DNA from: Syngnathus acus
Taxonomy: Eukaryota > Chordata > Actinopteri > Syngnathiformes > Syngnathidae
NCBI RefSeq assembly: GCF_901709675.1
Contig: NC_051102.1
Coordinates: 9,433,412-9,497,411, forward strand
Direction: 5' to 3'
DNA: 64,000 nucleotides
The first letter of the stretch is position 1. Every line of letters starts with the position of its first letter. A model generated the notes under the pieces. The model was not told the origin of the DNA, did not search any database, and worked only from the letters and a program-made list of their open reading frames with translations. Position numbers and translations under genes: made by a program. Positions 58,501-64,000 of the stretch are shown one piece after another.

Positions 58501-58790
58501 CCGTATTTTCCGCACTATAAGGCGCACCGAAAAACCTCCAATTTTCTCAAAAGCCGACAGTGCGCCTTATAATCAGGTGCGCCTTATATATGGACCAATA
58601 TTGAGCCACTACAGCAGGCGTGTCCAAAGTCCGGCCCGCGGGCCAAATGTATATATCTTATATATGGACAAAGTTTTAAAATGAGCCATTCATTGAAGGT
58701 GCGCCTTATAATCCGGTGCGCCTTATATATGGACAAAGTTTTAAAATGGGCCATTCATTGAAGGTGCGCCTTATAGTCTGGAAAATACGG
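58501..58790. mobile_element. rearranged TA-flanked MITE with internal duplication
   Basis: It starts CCGTATTTTCCGCACTATAAG after TA (58499-58500) and ends GGAAAATACGG before TA (58791-58792). The block ATATATGGACAAAGTTTTAA to GAAGGTGCGCCTTATA is present twice in tandem. A short foreign segment near 58615-58655 (GTGTCCAAAGTCCGGCCCGC) resembles the other, hAT-like repeat type. Confidence 0.82.
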
Positions 58791-60803
58791 TATTTGGCAA
58801 CAACATACAGGAGCTAGCATGCTATCTTAAAAGCAACAGTGCGTGGCGACATTTGCCGTCTGGTTTAATGGAAAGCGCTTGAACCTAATTCCATGTGGCG
58901 TTATTATTGCATTCCTCCCCCATTGCTCCCTAATGGACAAATTGCACTTTGAATCCCGCCAAGTGTCAAATCAAAGACTCGATAAATAAATACAGGAAAT
59001 TACTCGGCGCATGCAAGGGGACACAATGGCCGAGTTGGGTTGCTTCTTCAAACATTACAGGAAGCCATCGATCCGTCGGAAGATCTTTGTCGATGTTTTT
59101 GCACGCAAATTTGTTCCTGTCAGGAGAAGCTGCAGACAAAAAGATCCTCTTTTTGTGAAATTCAGGCGGGAGAAAATAAAAAATATCAAATATTTATAAA
59201 ACTGTTGGCAGCCCAATTAAATTTCGCCCCAAACGAATGAGCTATATGTTTTAATGATACACAGCGCAGCAATAAATGGAAATTTGAAGGCGGTATTTAC
59301 CTCGACGACAGTCTGAGCTTTTGTGTCTTTGTTTACCGAAGGAGCCGCTTGCATCATTTGATGCTTTCCTTTCTATTGTGCAGAGAAGAAGCTTGCCAGA
59401 GTCCGTATGCTTCGTGTCCAGGGGGGGTGCAATTGTTTGTAGACACAAAACATTTCTTTAATTGAGCTTAGCCAAGCACGGGGACGTACGCCTTGCATCT
59501 GCCTTCCTTCATTCATGTCATCCTCCCATTTGGATTGCACATTCGGAATGCAGATGAGTTTCACGCTGGCAACTTGATGTTTGGCTTTGTCCTAATGAGA
59601 AATCACTAAACGGTTCCGCCGGAATGGATCGGGAGCTTAAAGACTTGTCACAAGACTTTTCATTTTAGATCTGAAAATAAAACTCTCATTAGGTGTGAAG
59701 AGGATGTGAAGTATAGATTTTCTTCATGTTGTGTGTGTCACAATGGAGAGAAAAAAATCCTCCTCGTCCTTCCGATGATTTCTTTCCATTACAGGTCTAT
59801 TTTGTAGCACAGCAAATGAAGGCGCTCCCTGCGGGGCCAACACTCCGTGAGCCATGTACACTCACATATGTGCACTCTCAGATGGCCCCTTGCCGCAACC
59901 TCCACGGATTGAGATGAGAGGGATCGATGATAGTTATTCACCCCTCCTGAATGCACTTAGACTCTCTTCCACCTACACTTCCCCGGCCGTAGAGCAAAAA
60001 AAAAAGGGAGGGGGTGAATAGAGATAGTCTGAAAAATGTCTGCAGCTTTTTCACATGCTACAAAAGTACCTATACTTAATTTGTTATATGCACAAAAATC
60101 TGATCAGAGAGGCTTAGATTGATCTGAAAGCTCTTTGGTCCTGGACCCATTCGTAAATAAATCATGTCACGGAAAAATAAAAATATCCAGACGCTAACAT
60201 GAAAAGAAGATTTAAAAATGCAAAATGTTAGCAATTACACATTCTATTAAGTGATGTATTTTTTTTTAGATTCTCATAGAATTTACATAGAACATCCAGT
60301 CATCTCTTACAGGATTTATTTTCAGACTATGCCCACATTGCTTGATTAAATCTTCAAAATCTTTCATCTCCCGTGTAAAATGAGGCGCAATTCTCTCAGG
60401 AGCACATTGCCTTATTTGTTGGGGTGTTTTTTTTTTTCTCATTTCAAATTAAATTATGTTTGGAATGTGTTCTCCCCTCATTCTCAGGACGTGTGCTTGG
60501 ATTTGGCAGATTTAGAAGCTTTTGTTATGGTGAGATTTTTTTTTTTGCTTTTCTAGTTGGAATTGCAGGTGCTGCTCATTTTGACAACGTGGCAAATACG
60601 TGAACATTTTGACAACAATCTATTTATTCACCTTCCAATTTGTTTTAATTCTTCTCAGACATAAAAATGTGAACTAATTTGTTTTAGGCTCTAATTAAAC
60701 ATGATCAAAACTTCATGAATGCTACAAATTATTTCGAAGTAATAGTTTAATATTCTTAACTATCATGTATGTAAAGGGGTGTGAGAAGTTGACATTATAA
60801 GTA
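58791..60803. other. gene desert, no gene seen
   Basis: Only short open frames without domains; A- and T-rich runs near 59996-60006, 60430 and 60540. Confidence 0.5.
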
Positions 60804-61206
60804 CCGTATTTTCCGGACTATAAGGCGCACCGGACTATAAGGCGCACATTCAATGAATGGCCCATTTTGAAACTTTGTCCTTATATAAGGCGCACCGGAC
60901 TATAAGGGGCACCATTAATGCATCATGTCAGATTTTTAATCCAAATCAAATCATTCTCCATTTTTTCTTTTTTTTTCAACTTCAGACGCAACAAATTACT
61001 TTATAATCACAAAATAATGATCCATAGTCTTTTTGATTCATGATTCATAGTCTTCAGCGGGCCACTTATGATTGATTTCATGACACAATGCTTCGGGCCA
61101 GTTTAAATGTAGGAATTTGGTCCATATATTAGGCGCACTGGACTATAAGGCGGCTTTTGAGAAAATTTTAGGTTTTTAGGTGCGCCTTATAGTCCGGAAA
61201 ATACGG
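60804..61206. mobile_element. full-length TA-flanked MITE, inverse orientation to the 41 kb copy
   Basis: Starts CCGTATTTTCCGGACTATAA after TA (60802-60803) and ends CCGGAAAATACGG before TA. The interior is the reverse complement of 41370-41763 over most of its length, including TTAATGCATCATGTCAGATT. It has a partial duplication at its left end. No coding capacity. Confidence 0.88.
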
Positions 61207-64000
61207 TAAACCAAAAACAGTGAGGCTGCAATCGGAGACTTGGGAAAATCCCCCATCTGAGCTCACTTATTAGCAAAAGAAAATTGATTTTATATCTATG
61301 CGTGTTTTCTGATGGCGAATTTCCCATGAAAATGCAGAAGCTAGAAAAGTGTCCAGCTCAAGTGCATGGCAACTTGGCACCATCATGATTCATGAAGCCA
61401 AAAGCGTGCGTTGCTCACAGGCCTGTAGGCTCTTACACGAAACAACTCTTCAGTTCACTTCAACTTCTGGGGGCTGTTTCGTCCAAAAAAAAAATCTTCA
61501 CATTGCTTCCTTGGACCTTCCAACACTCCCATTGCGAGACACTCTTCGTATTCTTTGTGAAAGATGGAATCCGATGAGCGCATGTCATTTTTGCGTGTCG
61601 CTAAATATTGTTGAATGAAAAGTCAGATGCTAACTCAAAATGGCTAAGAAAAAAAAGTCAGCCACAAAAAAAGTGCCTCGGAACTAAAAAGCAAAACGGT
61701 TGAAACCATTGAGGTTCCACTGCGTACACCATTCAACACGTCTATTATAATCATTGCCCCATTTGGGTTCCACGTATTACACAACAGATATTATTAAAGA
61801 TTGAAAATGTTGTCATGTTTTACCAAATGAACGTAATAATTGCTGGTCGCTATTGCAGCCACGACATGCTCGCAGCTTTCTACTGTTAACATTAAAATGC
61901 TGACAGACTATAACGTCTCATTCAGTCTTATCACTGTCGCGGGAAAAGCAATTTCAAGCCAATTTTCTTCTTCCTCCTCCTCCTCCTCTTTGGCGTTCAG
62001 CCGCTCTGTTGGCCTGGCAGGCTGGCCTCCTGGATGTTGGGCGACTGACTAATCAATAGCATCAATGGCCGTCGCCATGCGATCAGGATGTACATGTGAG
62101 GCTTGAGCATCAACAAAATGTCATCAGGATACAAATCTATATGCATCCTTCCAGAACCACCGTATCAGATATGACTCACTTGGAAATCGAAGTCAAACTC
62201 CCCACATTCCTTGAACCCAAATCAACACTTTGTTCATTTTCAAGGCATTAAGGCTTGTGGAATTGGTTGTCATCTTAAAAGTGACATGTCTTCAAGTTAA
62301 GTCTTGAACTGAACTCTTAGCCTGGGCAAATTTAAAAAGTGAAAATGAACTCCTAATCCTAAATCCTAATCCTCATCTGCTGACTCAGCAGTGCGCCACA
62401 ATGACGGGCTCAAATGACCGCATTGCCCAAAAATAGTCTTCGATTCAAAATGACTCGGACAAAACAAAAAGTATACACTGAGTCCCCGCTGATCGGATAG
62501 ACTTCCTTCTCTGGACATCATGAATGAAATCATTTTGTTTTGAAATTGCTGTCACATAATAACATAATGAGAGACAGAAAAAAGAAATGAAAAAACATTG
62601 TTGACGAGCGGACTGACGCGGATTCTTAACGATCTGCCGGCAAGCCAAACGGTGTTTACAGCATTCCTCCTCACACACGCACACACACACACACACACTG
62701 AAATCAGAAGAAGAAAAAGCCGTGCCACAGATTAACAGATAACTCCACACGGCACGCAAGCCGAGCACATGAAACAGACCAGAACTTAAAAAGTAAGAGG
62801 CTTAGGGTTGAGTCAAAAACTATTTTTAGTGTCCTTTGGTTGTTTTCAAAGGCTGACGGCGGAGATTAACCTGACCGTGCCGGGGCCACAACCAAATGCG
62901 GCCTCCTATCAACAATTTCATCAGATTTAGACAAATCAGGAAAATCTGGAGCATTTATCCTGCAACGTCCAAATTTCCAATGCTTGCTCATACTGCTTGG
63001 TACAACGTGAGAAAAGACTTCTGTCCTGAATCCAAATTAGTCGTCATGACAATAGACACATTGAAGATGACGATGTGTTCCATACTAATACAAACGAGTT
63101 CACGGGAAACCAGAGACGTGTAAACGTCAAAAGCATCGAATTGTGGAAGGTTTCCCGATGATTGCGATGATAAAACAAGACTTGTGGCCAATCACGTCTA
63201 TCGATTTACAGATATGGCAGGCAGGCTGCTATTTTCCCAGACAATTCTCAATGAAAGTTTTTTGTACACAAGCTTGGCTCGGCGGCGGCGAACAGCGAGC
63301 AGAAAGCGTCAGCAATCATCCAGTAAACACGGCAGAGCTTTCGGCAGATTAACTATCGCGCTGCGTACTTGACGTGCATGGACCGAACTCCTACCGAGTG
63401 GATATTTGACTCTCGCTGGAGCAGATGGACAAAGAACAATGGTGGATATTAAACTGCGATTTTCCCAGCGGGGGGGTGAAAATTTGCACCATTTGGTTTT
63501 AAAGGTCACGCTCCATCACCGAGGCGCTCGTTAGCAAAGCGGGCCGTGATGAAAACAGCGGCAACATTTTGTTACGTTTAGCTTCAGACGGTCTTCAAAG
63601 CACTGCTGGAGTTTTTCAGTTTTTCCAGACATCCAGTGTGCAAGGTTGCACTTCTAGGGTGTGCGTGTCAGATTTTTTTTTGGGGGGGGTGGGTCATACG
63701 AGAACTTCTGGTAAGAATTCTGACAAGTCTGAAAACCTGAACCCAGACTTGAATCAGACTTGAACATTTGTTCCATTTGCAAGTAGCCTAACAGCTGAGC
63801 GCTACCGGCTTCATATTCAATCAGTATTTCTTGAATGTATTCAGGGCCCCAAACTACTTAGTGATTTATAGGCCAGGAGCAGAATTTGAAAATCAATTCC
63901 AGCGCACAGTGACATTATTTAAACATATGAAATGAAATTTAAATCTCGGGAAACAAAGCGAGTCCAACTTTCCCCTGGATGCATCTCAATAAGGAATGAT
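61207..64000. other. gene desert, no gene seen
   Basis: No gene. It contains a TTCCTCC-type tract near 61967-61990 and a CA repeat at 62672-62698. Confidence 0.5.
62672..62698. repeat. (CA)n microsatellite
   Basis: CA/AC dinucleotide run of about 13 units with one interruption (CG). Confidence 0.85.

Overview
The window is animal nuclear DNA, almost certainly from a teleost fish with a compact genome. All but two of the genes recognised are split into exons with GT/AG junctions and short introns, and the rest is intergenic sequence with fish-type DNA transposons. The species cannot be named from the sequence alone.

Layout. Positions 1-10500 hold no gene I can support, only transposon copies, including a hAT copy with a nested relative. 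At 10520-11164 (minus) is a single-exon two-pass membrane protein resembling TMEM275. At 16374-19069 (minus) are the exons of a short complement factor H-like protein. At 20850-26389 (minus) is the complete 17-exon CDC73 (parafibromin) gene, with intronless B3GALT2 on the plus strand inside its tenth intron (22377-23468). RO60 (TROVE2) follows at 27702-29849 (minus, 8 coding exons). Three R4-family RGS genes come next, all minus: 32092-32885, 33735-34458 and 38689-40966, the last being RGS18-like. From about 41 kb to the end I find no gene; this gene desert holds MITEs, simple repeats and an unusual array of four palindromes (55581-56182).

The order factor H-like, CDC73 with B3GALT2 inside it, RO60, RGS, RGS, RGS18-like, with every gene on one strand except B3GALT2, is the order and relative orientation of human 1q31 read backwards. 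This supports the orthology calls independently of protein similarity. KCNT2, GLRX2 and UCHL5, which lie in the human interval, are not seen here.

The genes do not form one pathway. CDC73 belongs to the PAF1 transcription elongation complex, RO60 binds misfolded small RNAs and Y RNAs, B3GALT2 is a Golgi glycosyltransferase, the RGS proteins switch off G-protein alpha subunits, and factor H-type proteins restrain complement. I found no undescribed multi-gene system. The most notable items are the short factor H-like gene with a Ser/Thr/Gly/Pro linker, an Asp-to-Asn change in the RO60 metal site, a MITE abutting a CDC73 splice donor, and the palindrome array.
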